A DNA stretch of 25,000 bases, taken from contig CAUYUJ010017644.1 of assembly GCA_963575745.1 (NCBI GenBank), forward strand, positions 151,448 through 176,447. Direction: 5' to 3'. A program made the translations under genes and the position numbers. This stretch comes from Prorocentrum cordatum. Taxonomy: Eukaryota > Sar > Dinophyceae > Prorocentrales > Prorocentraceae. Below, one piece after another: positions 1 to 10,307 of this stretch (its first letter is position 1; each line of letters starts with the position of its first letter). A model generated the notes under the pieces. It was given only the letters and a program-made list of their open reading frames with translations, ran no database searches and was not told where the DNA came from.

Positions 1-100
1 TTGGCCTCCAGGGGGCCCTCGTCGCCACAGCTGGATTCGCTTCGAAAGTATGGTCAGAACGCACCCCTAGAGAGGTCCAGAGAGCAACGGTATCGGTACG

Positions 101-118
101 TTTTTTTTGTTTTCCCAG
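101..118 (+). promoter_or_regulatory. Probable 3' splice acceptor
   Basis: Eight Ts, then GTTTTCCCAG directly abut the point where the HAD-like reading frame becomes recognisable. A polypyrimidine run ending in CAG is a standard acceptor. The matching donor is not identified; a GT at 90-91 would give an implausibly short 29-base intron, so the intron probably begins beyond the window edge. Confidence 0.45.
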
Positions 119-460
119 AAGGGCGTCCACATCATCTCCGCCCGGAGCGAGTTCAGCCAGGAGTTTCCCGAGGATGCGGCCCGGTGGAAGTTGCAGGCGT
201 TCTTAACGCTACAGCAGCGGTTCTTGTCACGCCCCATCTCCAATTTGATCTCCATCGGCGACTCGAGCCACGAGGTTGACGCTGCCCGCGCATTGGGCCG
301 GCGGTTGGAATGTGATATGCTTGTGAAGACCGTGAAGTTCTGCGATTCGCCGAACCCAGAGCAGTTGCGCAAGCAGTTGGAATTGGTCTGCTGCAAGTTG
401 GACACGATCGTCGCATGCACCACCGACATCAGTGTGACACTTGAGCGGAGACCAGCGTGA
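119..460 (+). CDS. Terminal exon of a HAD-like phosphatase-family protein (partial)
   Basis: An open frame of 114 codons ends at a TGA at 458-460. It contains VHIISARSEF, then a WKLQAF stretch, then ISNLISIGDSSHEVDAA and finally a VKTVKF segment followed by a leucine-rich tail. The 'S-A-R ... W-K ... I-S-x-G-D-S' series is the C-terminal half of a HAD-like family that I recognise in protists, including dinoflagellates; GDS with a nearby acidic residue would be the motif IV acidic loop. Just before it, at 101-118, lies a T-rich tract ending in CCCAG, which reads as a 3' splice site, so I place the exon start at 119 in phase 0 rather than at a start codon. The N-terminal HAD motif with the catalytic aspartate would lie upstream, outside the window or in earlier exons. 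Substrate is unknown. It could be a pseudogene fragment; nothing in the 342 bases is broken. Confidence 0.55.
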   Translation, partial: KGVHIISARSEFSQEFPEDAARWKLQAFLTLQQRFLSRPISNLISIGDSSHEVDAARALGRRLECDMLVKTVKFCDSPNPEQLRKQLELVCCKLDTIVACTTDISVTLERRPA

Positions 461-639
461 CCGCATGGCCGACCTCCAGACGAGGGAGAGTGATTCGGAC
501 TTATTGTCTGGCCTCCCTCCCATTCTGCCACTCGGTTGCAGTTTCTTCCCCACATTCTATATGGGATTCTTATTTTCTCTAGATACCCCGCGCAGTCCTT
601 ACACCTCGCTCACCTCACAACCCCTCACCTCCTCACCAT

Positions 640-735
640 GTGATCACACTCACCATCGCCATTATCGTCATCATCACCGCACCATCATCACCAACCATCA
701 CTACCATTATCCCATGATCACCACAACGTTTTCTC
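640..735. repeat. Imperfect CAT/CAC-rich simple repeat
   Basis: The stretch is dominated by CAC, CAT and ATC trinucleotides (for example CATCATCACCGCACCATC). Open frames over it are His- or Thr-rich and are explained by composition. The rest of 461-782 shows no gene that I can recognise. Confidence 0.7.
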
Positions 736-782
736 TGGACACCCCCGCGCAGGAAGAACGCCACCACATCATCATCGTGCGC

Positions 783-1680
783 TAACTGCGAGGAAGTCTC
801 AAGCGGGCGTTTTTCTGCAAGGAGGTCTCCCGCAGGAGCCCCCTTCCTATCGGGCCCGCAGATCATGTTACTAATCCGGCTGGGCCATCGGATTCCTGTA
901 GTTGTCGTCACTTTGGGACTCCTCAGTCTTGAATTTGGCGGAGGCCTCGTCTGTGAGCGAATTGCGAGGACGTCTCAGGCGGGAGCCCCCTCCCTATGAG
1001 GCCCGCAGATCATGTTATTAATTTGGCTGGGCCATGGGACCCATGCAACTGTCATCGCGTGTGGGCTTCTCGGTCCTGAATGTGGCGGAAGTCTCGAGCG
1101 GGAGCCTCGTCTGTGAATGAATTGCAAGGCCTCTCAGCCTGGACCCCCTTCCCTACGAGGCCCGCAGCTCATGTTATCAATCCAAGCGGGTCATTGGATT
1201 CTTGTGACTGTCGTCAGTTGAAGGATCACCAAGCTTGAATCTGGAGGTCGTCTGTGAGCGAATTGCGTAGAAGTCTCAACCGGGAGTCCCCTCCCTATGG
1301 GGCCCGCAGTTCATTTTGTTCATCCGACTGGGCCATCAGATTCTTGTAATTGTCGTCACTGTTGGGCCCTTCAGTTTTGAATATGGCGGAAGTCTTGAGC
1401 GGGAGCCTCGTTTGTGAGTGAATTGCCAGGAAGTCTCAGGCGGCAGCCCCTCCCCTATAGCGCCCGCAGCTAAAAAACAGAATCTGAGCGGGCCATGGTA
1501 TTTTTGTAAGTGATTTCACTTCTGGCCTCTTGAAGCTAGATATTGGAAAAGTATGTGGTGGGAGCCTCATCCGTGAATGAATTGCGAGGAAGTCTCAGGC
1601 GGGATCCCCTTCCCTATGGGTCCCGCATCTCATGTACGGCGGAAGTCTTGAGCGGGAACGTCGTCTGTGAGTGAATGGCG
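783..1680. repeat. Degenerate ~150-bp tandem repeat, six copies
   Basis: Each unit carries GAATTGCGAGGAAGTCTCA, then CCCTCCCTATGNGGCCCGCAG, TCATGTTATTAATC, TGGGCCAT, TTCTTGTAATTGTCGTCAC, a GAATNTGGCGGAAGTCT box and GAGCGGGAGCCTCGTCTGTG. The GCCCGCA box recurs near 853, 1001, 1159, 1302, 1462 and 1620, giving spacings of about 142-160 bases. The first copy carries an extra ~24 bases near 810-830. The last copy has lost about 80 bases, joining the TCATGT box directly to the GGCGGAAGTCT box near 1634. No long conserved frame runs through the array, so it looks like a noncoding minisatellite rather than a repeated protein. Confidence 0.85.
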
Positions 1681-2944
1681 AGGGAGTGCATGCGGAGCAT
1701 GCTGATCCTGCGGCCGCCCACGCGAGAGTTCTGGAGTGTGGGCCGCGGGTCGCCGGCTTCCCTGCGGAAGGCGCACGGGGAGTTCAACAAGAGAACGGGG
1801 AGCTCCAGGGCTGCGAAGCAGCCCTCGGCAGAGCTGGGTTTTGCGCTGCCTCGCGCCCGAGCGCGGCCGCGACTGGCTCGAGACCTTCGGGGTTGTCCCG
1901 ACGGCATGCTTTCGCGTTTCAGCGGTTCGCGGGGTTGTTCCAGTGGCCTGGCCCACGGGGGGTTGCCCCAGCGGCTTCGCGACCTGGCAATCGGAGAACG
2001 CGCCCGTGTCGCCGATGGCGGCAGCGGAGCCGAGGAGCATCGACTTGTGCGCCCTTGCTAGAAGGAGCTGGGGAGGAGGTGGAAGGGGAGGTGTGGGTGG
2101 GTGGTGGTCACTGCGTAAGGGGAACAAGCCCCGAGCAGAGCAACACGCACCACGACCACGACGACGACGACGGCGACGACGACGACGGAGACGAGGCGCG
2201 AAGACGTTCCGCACCGAAGCACGGATTTGGGGAGGGGAGGCAGGAAGACGAGGAGGAGGCAACGCAGGGGACGGGAGTACGGAGCCCGCCGAAGCGAAAA
2301 GGAAGAAAGGCTACGAGGAGACAGGGAAGAGCCTCTACTCTCATAAGGACGACGATAAGGTTTGCTTCCAGATCTGTTCGGGGAAGTTGTCATGCGGGGC
2401 CCTACTCCGTCGGAGAAACTGTTCTCTCATGTGCACGCGCAGAGAGCGCATGTTCGAAGGCGCTTGCGGGAAGAGGGGGAGGGGAGGGACGGGGAGGCAT
2501 TCAACTCGTAGGGCCGCGGTCTGCGGTGCGGCTTGGTGCCGCAGCCGGTACCCCTTGCTTTTCTTGCCGATTTGGCAAGCAGGATGAATTAGAGAATCTC
2601 GATTCTTAGAATTGCGGTATGTGGCGCCATTTGGCGCGATGGCCAGCAGGTCAGTCAACTGAATATTCGGGGCTTGGGTTGGCAATTCCGACTCGCAGCT
2701 GGTGCGATCAGACAGACACGGTTACGGGGCGTGGTTTTTTGCAACGACTGGCGATATCGTATACAGAGTCATTTAAGCTGAAGCACTCTTCGCAGAAGCC
2801 CCAGGTGTACAGCACGGAAGCTCGGTCGTTGAGGCGGGCCACGCCCAGAAAAGGAATGACACGCAGCAGCAGGAGGACTTAGACGAGCCGAGGCAGAGGC
2901 ATCATCGACCCTCCAGTTTGTCCCCTTCTGGCCTGGGTTGCCAC
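1681..2944. other. GC-rich region with no recognised gene
   Basis: Several open frames cross this stretch on both strands, the longest about 310 codons on the plus strand from about 1671, but their translations are Arg/Gly/Ala-rich, overlap in several frames and show no family motif. They are what a GC-rich sequence gives by chance. A (ACG)n-like run at about 2150-2195 encodes Asp or Arg runs. I see no convincing exon. Confidence 0.5.
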
Positions 2945-2947
2945 CCG

Positions 2948-2981
2948 TTTTTTGTTTTTTTGTTTTGTTTTGTTTTGTTTG
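2948..2981. repeat. (TTTTG)n simple repeat
   Basis: A T-rich stretch made of TTTTG units, unusual in an otherwise GC-rich area. In reverse orientation it is an A-rich (CAAAA)n tract and could be the tail of an old retroposed sequence on the minus strand, but no matching body is recognisable beside it. Confidence 0.7.
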
Positions 2982-4458
2982 ATGTTGCGTTTCCGGATTG
3001 GGCCGCGGAAGTGAAGTTTTGGAGAGGTGAGAGTGGGAGGGCAGTCACGCCCCAAGGCGTGTCCGAGCAAGCGGCGTGGGCATCACAAAGCATCGCCCGC
3101 TGTCTCAGAGCACGCGTTTTTTTGTCTGCCTCCTCGGGCAGTCCTTGGCCCCTCCGGGCCACACCCTTCTAAAGTGGGCGCACCAAAGAAGAAACCAGCT
3201 TGCCAGCAGGTGCCTGCGGAAGTTTTGTATCCCACGATGGCCCTGGGGACCCACAGAAGCCTTGAGACACCCAAATAAGGAAGCCCTGGGGTTCACGAAC
3301 AAGGAGCCCTTTTCGTTGGGGAGGGGCTCTGTGTTCCTTAAGTGTTTCGCAGCTTACTTTAGGTTGTCCTTAGGTTTTCGATGGGGACTCGAAGTTTAAC
3401 TTTTGGAAACAGGGGCCTCGTTCCTTACTTGTGATTCCTTAGGTCAACGCCCCGACTGTACTTTCTTGCCCCCGATGTTGGGACCGCACCACGCGGGGTG
3501 GTTTGGGGGGGGGGTCTGGCGTGCGGGCACGGGGGGCCGAGGCACAGGGGCGCGGATCTCCCGCGAGGCATGAGGGGGCTCTTCCTGACGGGGCGGCTCC
3601 CTGGCCACCGTACGCCCGGCAGTTCCCGAGCTGTGGGGTGCATGCCAGGATTCGGGCGTTTTGCCCGAGGCTCCTTCCGCGTCTGAGTGCCCTCCGCCTG
3701 CTCCCGTCCTTCGCGGCCGTCCTGTCTGTCCAGTGCCACCCTCGTGCACGCCGGCCAATCCGCGCATCGGTCGCCCCGATCGCCGCCCGCCGGAGCAGCA
3801 GTTCTGCCTCGCCGCCGGCGCGCAAAAAGGGTGTTTTGCCAGAGGCCTGTTCGTCTGCTCTGGCGGCGGCGTGAATGTGAGCCTGTTCGCAGGCAGATCC
3901 TGAAGGTCTCCACGATGTAGGGGTTTGCCGGCCGTCCCGCGGCCGTCCTTCTCCTCGCCCCTCGCCCGCCTGCGCCCCTCTGCCTCAATCCACAACGGAT
4001 GTGTACCGCCGTTTGTTCGACCGCTTGTTGGGCCGAACACGCCGCCGACCAACAACAAACAAATGCCAGAAGCACGGCAAAGGTTGTGGCGCGGGGAGCT
4101 GGGGACACCTTGGGCCAGGAGCACCTGTGAAAGGATGTCCGCGGTTTGGTCGTTACGGCTGCCACGCATTCGGTCGCATTCGGTCGGGTCGGATTGGTCG
4201 GTTGCTGCCCCACTGGATCCTTGCAGGCGGCCTTCGGTCCGTTGGTTTCGGTCGGCTTCGGTTCCATTGTCGGTTTCGCTCGGTTTTCGGTCTAGCTGTC
4301 ACCACGGACGCCCATGCCTTGAGATCCGACGCCTCAACAATTGCAGCAGCGTGAAGAAGCACAGCCGAAATCGTCGATCCCAAGCTTCTGCGGAAGTGCT
4401 CGAGCTTGATGGATCCGTGAGGGCCCCATGGCCCGAATCGGGGCTAAGAGCGCCTCGA
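2982..4458. other. No recognised gene
   Basis: A 280-codon open frame on the minus strand (about 3425-4267) overlaps plus-strand frames of similar length. Its translation is Arg/Pro/Ala-rich and matches no family I know; the openness is probably due to GC content. At 4160-4290 the sequence is enriched in TTCGGTCGG-like words, a weak simple repeat. Nothing else is supported. Confidence 0.45.
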
Positions 4459-4645
4459 GTGGACCCAAATCCGAGGACATCTTGACAGTTTGACACCGAC
4501 GCCCGAGCCTGCTCCAGCATTGGATGACGCTCGGGCGAGCCACCGCCCAGGGGTCGCATCACCGAGGGGTTCCCGGCGGCGGTGGTCCCGGCTTCTCCTC
4601 CTGCGTTACCGGGGCCCTCTTCCTCCTTATCCTCCCTCTCCTTCT
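4459..4645 (+). repeat. 187-bp direct repeat, left copy (segment A)
   Basis: This stretch is repeated at 10965-11151 with six substitutions and no gap by my base-by-base comparison (about 97 percent identical). It begins GTGGACCCAAATCCGAGG, contains GACACCGACGCCCGAGCC and ends in the pyrimidine-rich CCTCCTTATCCTCCCTCTCC. Here it runs straight into the (CCT)n tract that precedes the 5' LTR. The two copies bracket the retrotransposon. Confidence 0.9.
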
Positions 4646-4787
4646 GCTCCTCCTCCTCCTCCTCCTCCTCCTCCTCCTCCTCCTCCTCCTCCCTACCCTC
4701 CTCCTCCTCCTCCTCCTCCTCCTCCTCCCCCTCCCCCTCCTCCTCCTCCTCCTCCTCCTCCTCCTCCTCTTCCTCCTCCTCCTTCTC
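4646..4787. repeat. (CCT)n microsatellite left of the 5' LTR
   Basis: About 140 bases of nearly pure CCT/TCC with a few C and T interruptions. All frames over it are homopolymeric Pro, Leu or Ser. It ends exactly where the LTR starts. Confidence 0.95.
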
Positions 4788-4926
4788 AGTTAGATTGTGT
4801 ATGAGTTCGGGGTAAGGGGCTTCATAACCATCAGAGATATGTTCAGGATGTCTTTGAATGTTATTCGGCTATCCGTAACAACTATGGCTCAAGCCATTGG
4901 TTCGAAAGCTAACGCTGGAAAACTAA
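4788..4926 (+). repeat. 5' LTR of the Copia-like element
   Basis: It matches 10641-10776 over its whole length with about 15 substitutions and two gaps, roughly 11 percent divergence. It starts AGTTAGATTGTGTATG and ends GCTGGAAAACTAA. Very short for an LTR, but many unicellular Copia elements have short ones. It contains a spliced-leader-like sequence at 4872-4893. Confidence 0.85.
4872..4893 (+). promoter_or_regulatory. Dinoflagellate spliced-leader-like sequence in the 5' LTR
   Basis: Aligned without gaps to the known 22-base dinoflagellate spliced leader, this stretch agrees at 18 positions: TCCGTA at the start, the last nine bases TGGCTCAAG, and three internal bases. The counterpart in the 3' LTR is at 10721-10743. 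It may be a fossil leader copied from a trans-spliced mRNA, or a coincidence centred on the nine-base match. Confidence 0.4.
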
Positions 4927-4928
4927 TG

Positions 4929-4946
4929 TGGTGGCAGGTCCTTTGA
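4929..4946 (+). promoter_or_regulatory. Candidate tRNA primer-binding site
   Basis: TGGTGGCAGGTCC starts two bases after the 5' LTR. Primer-binding sites begin with TGG because they pair with a tRNA CCA end, and this is the correct place. The particular tRNA is not identified. Confidence 0.45.
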
Positions 4947-5163
4947 GACTCGCCGTCTCTCTGCCCTCAGCTTCGCCGTTCTGGTTCCAGCTCAGCGTCG
5001 ATCGCGACGAGAACCTCTACATGTATCAGCAGCAGCAGAAGTACGCGAGCAGCTTCCAGTGGCTCATTGTACGCGTGATTGCAGCTGCAGTCTCACCAAT
5101 TCTCATCACCTTCAGCATCGACATCAACACTCGGACTGGTGTGTGGTGTGGACGCACGCAGCT

Positions 5164-5790
5164 ATGGACTACGGAGACACCTCAGGCAACGGCGGTGGCA
5201 TACCTCTCGACACGTTCAACAAGAACACACCGCCAGGATGGCGTCCAGGCAACGGCAAGTACCCTCTGCGACGCTACATCCAGCTGCTCAGACTATGGTG
5301 GAGGCAAACGGAGTTGGCCGAGTACGCAGCAGGTCCAGCAATGGCAGGACGCCTCAGAGGTTCGGCGTTCCAGATAGCAATGAAGATGAAGCGCGACAGG
5401 CTGGACCTCACAGCAGGAATACGACGCGTGCAGGTGTACTACACCCTGCTGAACCAGCGGGAGCCTGTGTCCTGATGGACGTTCTCGTCCAGGAGTTCGA
5501 AGTTCAAGGTCAAGATGTGTCCATCGTAGCCCTGTCGAGTTTCTTCTCACTCACCAGAGGTCGCCTTCCGATGAACGACTTCCTCACGATGTTTCGCTTG
5601 TGCTTCGAGGAGGCCTCGGACAAAGGAGGCCTGCAGTTCAACAGCGTCGGAAAGAATTTCTTGTTGCTACAAATGCCGGGCCTTTCGGAGAAGATGAGAA
5701 CAGGCCTACGCATGCAGATTCAAGGAGCTCTGAATCGCTTCCCCGAGCTCATAGCCTTGATGCAGAGGATGGCCAATCATGGGTTTCAAG
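5164..5790 (+). pseudogene. Copia gag fragment, frameshifted
   Basis: An ATG at 5164 opens MDYGDTSGNGGG, followed by PPGWRPGNGKYPLRRY, LLRLWW, and the GPAMAGRLRGSAFQIAM stretch, the capsid N-half typical of dinoflagellate Copia gag. That frame stops at 5473. The capsid C-half continues two frames over: ALSSFFSLTRGRLPMNDFL, KGGLQFNSVGKNFLLLQMPG and LNRFPELIALMQRMANHG. So one frameshift lies between about 5440 and 5475. After about 5790 gag similarity ends abruptly and integrase follows: no CCHC zinc knuckle and no DSG/DTG aspartic protease are found. Confidence 0.8.
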
Positions 5791-5800
5791 GAACTCGGTT

Positions 5801-7906
5801 TCATTGTGTCTGGTGGAGGAGCTTCCACACAAGACAGCCGACGAGTGGATGACCGTGGTCCTCAATAGCTGGGTCAGGTACTCCGGCCCGATGACCTGCT
5901 TGGTCACAGACCGGGAGGGCGCCATCACGAGCGTCTTCGTCGGCAAGTTCTGCGAGAAGTTCGACATCACCCGCGACTTCGGCGGATCCCAAGGGTACAC
6001 GGCCGCGCCCATCGCAGAGAGAATCATCGAGATCATTCGCATGGGAGCTCAGAAGCTGTGGTCAACCGTCCAGAAGACTGGCCTGAACACGACGCAGAGC
6101 CAGGTGGTCTGTGAGACTGCGAAGTCTATCAACAGCATGCTGAGCTAGAACGGACACACGCCCAATCAGGGCCCATTGGGCTATCAGCCCAGAGAGCTGC
6201 ACGATCCCGAGGTCATGACGCTCTCGGCATCGGCCAGGGCGCTCGAGACAGCTCCAGACGCCATCGAGGTGGCCATCCGCCTGCGCATGGTGGCCAAGGA
6301 TGCGATGCTGCAGAGCATTGTCGAGGACCGCGCGGAGATCATAGACGGCGCGAAGGCAGACCTCTGGCGTGAGCCAGACTCCAAGGACGATCCAGGCTGG
6401 CGTGGACCATGCGAGGTCGTGAAAGTCTACCCAGACGGCGCAAAGGCATTTGTCGACTGGAGAGGCCACATCATGCTGGTACCTATCAGGCACTTGCGCC
6501 CACATGTGGGCTCCGTGTGGCTCCTGCTCCAGAAGCACCACGGCGGCCAGGTTCACGCCGTGCAGTACGAATTCAACGACACGGTCAAGCAGATGATGGA
6601 TATAGTAGAGTCAGGAGTGGCCTTCTCGTCGTACACGTATGGCCTGGCATTCTCGAGTGTGGATCGCAACTACGTCATGGTGCCGCCCGACCTCGAGCAG
6701 AATCCTCCGCCGTTGTGGACGGTGGCTCAGAAGGTTCTCACTGGGGTTCTCAACGGCGCCAAATTCGACGGCATCCAGTTCGGCAACCAGTGCAAGAGGA
6801 CGGATGCCATCTCGGCCGCGCAGCGCGGACAGCTCATCACTTGGAACAACAGCCGACGCGAGAGCTACATGATCCGCGACGTGATGCCGGATAACGCTCT
6901 TCCATTCTCGTTTTCGGGACTTTGGAAGGATGAGAGTTTCCTGCTTTACTATAGCTACAGCAAGCCAAACGACGAGATCGAGGACACGCCAGAAGTTGAC
7001 CTCAGTAGAGCTCGTGGTCCATATCCCATTCCATGGATAGCATCACTAAGGACGTCGTTTGGAGGCTCCTGGCTGGAAGCAGGCGAAGATGAGGACGACC
7101 ATCATCGGCAAGGTGGCCTCGGATACCCTCTAAGGCCAGGTGTTCAGCCGCCTCATCCGCCGCAGCTGCCTCAGCAGCCTCAGCCACCAGTGAAGGCTCC
7201 ACCTGCTGCGCGGCAGGCCCCAGCTGAACCGGCGCAGCCAGCTCCAGCACCGAAGCAGATACCACGGCCTGCGGCACAGCCACGCGCGCCCGGGGCGCCT
7301 CCTGCGAGGCGCAGGCCGCTCTCACCAGACGTGTCGTTCGACGTCTCACCTGAGGTTGAGGCGGGCGTCACGCGGCCTCCGCCGCCGCCGCCAGGAGGAG
7401 GAGGAGCGACAGGGTTCATCCCTGCGCCTCCTGAGAGGCCTGCAGCGCCTGCCAGTCCAGGTGCGATCGATCCCAACGACCAAGCAGACGCCGACATCGC
7501 CAAGCCGTCGGAATCCTCAAGCAGTTCACCAATGACGGCAGATCGGTCAAGATCGAGAGTCATTGAGCGAGCTCCCCCAGCGAAAACAGCCACAGGACGC
7601 GCGACATTGCCGGGCGAGAACGCGGCCGTTCCGCAGACGCCAGTGCGAGATGCCACGCCGCCTCCAGCGGCAAAGGCCTCAGCGCCATCTTCGCAAGGCA
7701 GCCGGCAGAGCACGCTGGACTACGGAGACGCGCGCGAGCCCTCGCTCGACTACGGACAGACACTTACACCGACCCTGGGACCTCTGCCGGAGATACCTCT
7801 ACCAGGAGCAAGTCCCGCAGGACCATCGCCAACTACGTCAGAGTTAGAACGGTCTCGGGCGAGAAACTACGGACCTGCTCCAGATCCACGAGACCAACCA
7901 CGATGA
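5801..7906 (+). pseudogene. Copia integrase remnant and linker, with in-frame stop
   Basis: The frame begins in the middle of the integrase core. VTDREGAITS gives the second catalytic aspartate and APIAERIIEI the catalytic glutamate of the DD35E triad; the first aspartate is missing with the deleted N-terminal part. A TAG at 6146-6148 interrupts the frame just before NGHTPNQGPLGYQPRELHD, the end-of-core pattern, so the reading continues afterwards. Next come KADLWREP...WRGPCEVVKVYPDG and VDWRGHIMLVPIRHLRPH, a C-terminal DNA-binding barrel-like module, then ~150 residues unique to this family (TYGLAFSSVDRNYVMVPPDL, FGNQCKRTDA). From about 7130 a Pro/Ala-rich linker carries repeated LDYG words. 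The frame ends at a TGA at 7904. Confidence 0.8.
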
Positions 7907-7931
7907 ACACGACCGAAAAGTTTGACAATAA

Positions 7932-9820
7932 TCACTAAATCATCGACCAGCAGCATCGCCGATTGCAGCCAGAACGCAGCCTCAGAAGAGAGATGCGCCA
8001 GCTAGTCCGCTCGACGATCGAGTGGCGCCAGGGGCTCGCGCATCGGCAGCATCAGCAGCATCGGCGTCCTCGGGGGCACCAGTTCCAGCTGAGCCAGTCC
8101 TGCCCATCGCTGAGCCCGCCGACGTCGACGAGACCATCGACTACGGCCCGGCAACAAGCGAAAAGGTGGACGAGGACAAGCAGGAGAAGCTCGACATGCA
8201 CAGCTACCAGGCGTGGTGCGTGGTTCGATGTGCACCATGCTGAACATCGACGGAGACAACCCCTGCAATATGTTGCCCCAGTCGGGTTCAACCCTCACTT
8301 CGACGAGGAGCATTTCACACATGTTATAGCCGACGCCGAGCAGATCCTGCACTTCAGTCAGCCGGCTGAACAAGGCGGGCTACCCTGGACAGCATCGGAA
8401 GCATTTGCAGTAATGGAAGGGCCGATGACTAGGCCCATGTGTTTCTACTACGACATTCGCGAGGATCATTGTTTCTCAGTCTCGTCTGATGACCTCCTCA
8501 CACCACAAGAAGTGATCGACAACTGGGATGTCGTGGAGATCGGTGACTACGAGGAGGCCGTATCGCTCTACAGCCATGGTGTCTTCGAGATAGATGTATC
8601 CTCGAATGCCACGAACGTCGTGGACGGCATCTGGGTTCGGAAGTGGAAGAACCGCCAGAAGCGAATCGTCAAGTCCAGATGCTGCGGTCGCGGTTTTCTA
8701 GATCGCCAGAAGACGTCAGTCAGCCGTCATTCGTCGACGGCCTCACGGCTGAGTCACATATTATTTTGCTCACTGGCCATGCAGTTCGAGCTGACCCTAG
8801 AGAGCTTCGACATCTCAACAGCTTTTCTTCAGGCCTTGAAGTTCTCAGAGGTCGTTGCCAAGGCGAAGGAGCTGGGCCATGAGGTCATGGAAGCACGTCA
8901 AGTTTGGTTTCACCCCCCGGCGAACATCTGGAGACAGTGGAGGAACATCCCGAACAGCAAGATCGTGGTATTGGACGGAGATACTCCACACTTCATTCCG
9001 AAGTGCCTCAGGGCGCTCTATGGCCTAGTGGGCGCTCCTCTGCTGTGGCAGCTGGCGTTGCTAAACTATATGAAGTTTGATTTTGGCTAAAGGATGAGCG
9101 CCCGCGACGAGTGCTTTCTGACGATTAACAACGGCTGGCAGTTTGCATCGCTATGTATCATTCTCGTGGACGACCTGCTGCTAGCAGCTACGAACGAGTT
9201 CCTTGATCACATCGCCAAGAAGTTAGGACAGAAGTTCGGGAACCCAAAGAGGACAGGCCTTCCGTTCACCTACCTGGGCATGAAGCACGAGACGCTCTCA
9301 GCAGGACACCTGCTGGTTCACCAGCAGCACTGCCTCGAGAAGCTGCGGGAGGCCAAGTTCACGAACGCGTGCAACATCAAGAAGGCCTTCCAGGCGCTGG
9401 ACGAGTACGAGCACCACCAGTTCAGGTTGCTGGTATGCAGCCTACTTTGGTTATGCCTCACGAGAGTGGACATAGCACACGACGTAGTTTCTCAACAGTC
9501 GGGAATGGTCTGTCCTCAGGTTCAGCATTTGAAGACAGCCAATCGTGTGCTCGCCAAGGCGCGCAAGACGAAGGACATGAACCGCCTGCACTACCATCGA
9601 GTGCAGTCCCCAGTGAGGCTCTGCAGAATCCACGACTTCGGGCACGCGAGCAAGAAGAGCTGCTACCCGTACGAGGGCAAGTTCGTCATGCTGATGCACG
9701 ATGACCTCAAGATCGACACGCCGGAGTGGATCACAGGTCAAGGTTTGTCAATGGTCGGAGGCCATGCGCACGCGTTGTTCTTCATTGCCCGCAAAGCTTC
9801 GCGAGTTTTTCGCAGTCAAC
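7932..9820 (+). pseudogene. Copia reverse transcriptase, frameshifted, with stop
   Basis: Linker sequence continues to about 8210 in another frame (another DYG word, IDYGPATSEK), then NIDGDNPCNMLPQ in a second frame and GFNPHFDEEHF in a third, so two frame changes fall between 8200 and 8290. From there the palm domain is readable: WVRKWKNRQKRIVKSR, FDISTAFLQ with the first catalytic aspartate, ALYGLVGAPLLWQLAL, a TAA at 9088-9090, then IILVDDLLLAA with the catalytic DD pair (V before DD, as in Copia). Afterwards come LPFTYLGMKHETL and LLWLCLTRVDIAHDVVSQQ, the thumb and connection. Key residues are present although the frame is interrupted. Confidence 0.85.
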
Positions 9821-10307
9821 GTCACATGCAGAGAAGCTTTCAGCTGTCGGGTGCACGCAGATGGGTCAGTTACTTGCAGCGCGGCTCACCGAGTTGTTCT
9901 GCCAACTGGTGTTGCCTCCAAGAGCGACGATTACTGCACATGTCATGCTGGAGCTGAGTCAGAAGGACGTCACGGTCATGCCGCACGATGCAGCAGCAGC
10001 TCGCGTAGAACTCTTTGAGTTGATCACGGGCGGCCGTGGTGTACCGTCCGATAAATCACAAACGGTTGCCATCATGGCTTTTCGAGAAGACGGAGTTCAT
10101 CATCGGATTCGTTCACTACTTCACGTTCCAACCAGAGTCATGCTCGCCGATGGCCTCACCAAGGAGGGTTGGTTCGATCAGCTCCTGCTCTATTGCACCA
10201 CAGGCCAGTGGAAGGTCACCCTCATCGAGGGCCAGGCGGTGCGTCACAAACGAGCAGCTCAACACCCGGAAGCTACAGAGAAGGAGATTGATAATCTTCA
10301 GGAGTAG
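9605..10307 (+). pseudogene. Copia RNase H and pol C-terminus, frameshifted
   Basis: VRLCRIHDFGHASK holds the first catalytic aspartate (IHD, where the family usually has HDAS). The glutamate motif STSHAEKLSAVGC is found in another frame. The break lies in the T run at about 9806-9812 and one extra T would account for it. The end contains PTRVMLADGLTKEG, the ADxLTK signature that closes Copia pol, followed by a QWKVTLIEG tail and a stop at 10305-10307. Confidence 0.85.

Noticed and set aside
1671-2609. A 310-codon plus-strand frame and its overlapping partners
   Set aside because: Several frames on both strands are open over the same bases, translations are Arg/Gly/Ala-rich and no domain is recognisable. 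GC content explains the missing stops.
2618-2645. GCGCCATTTGGC as another spliced-leader relic
   Set aside because: Only about ten bases agree with the leader interior and a gap is needed; the TCCGTA and CTCAAG ends are missing.
3425-4267. A 280-codon minus-strand frame
   Set aside because: Low-complexity Arg/Pro/Ala composition, overlapped by equally long frames, no motif.
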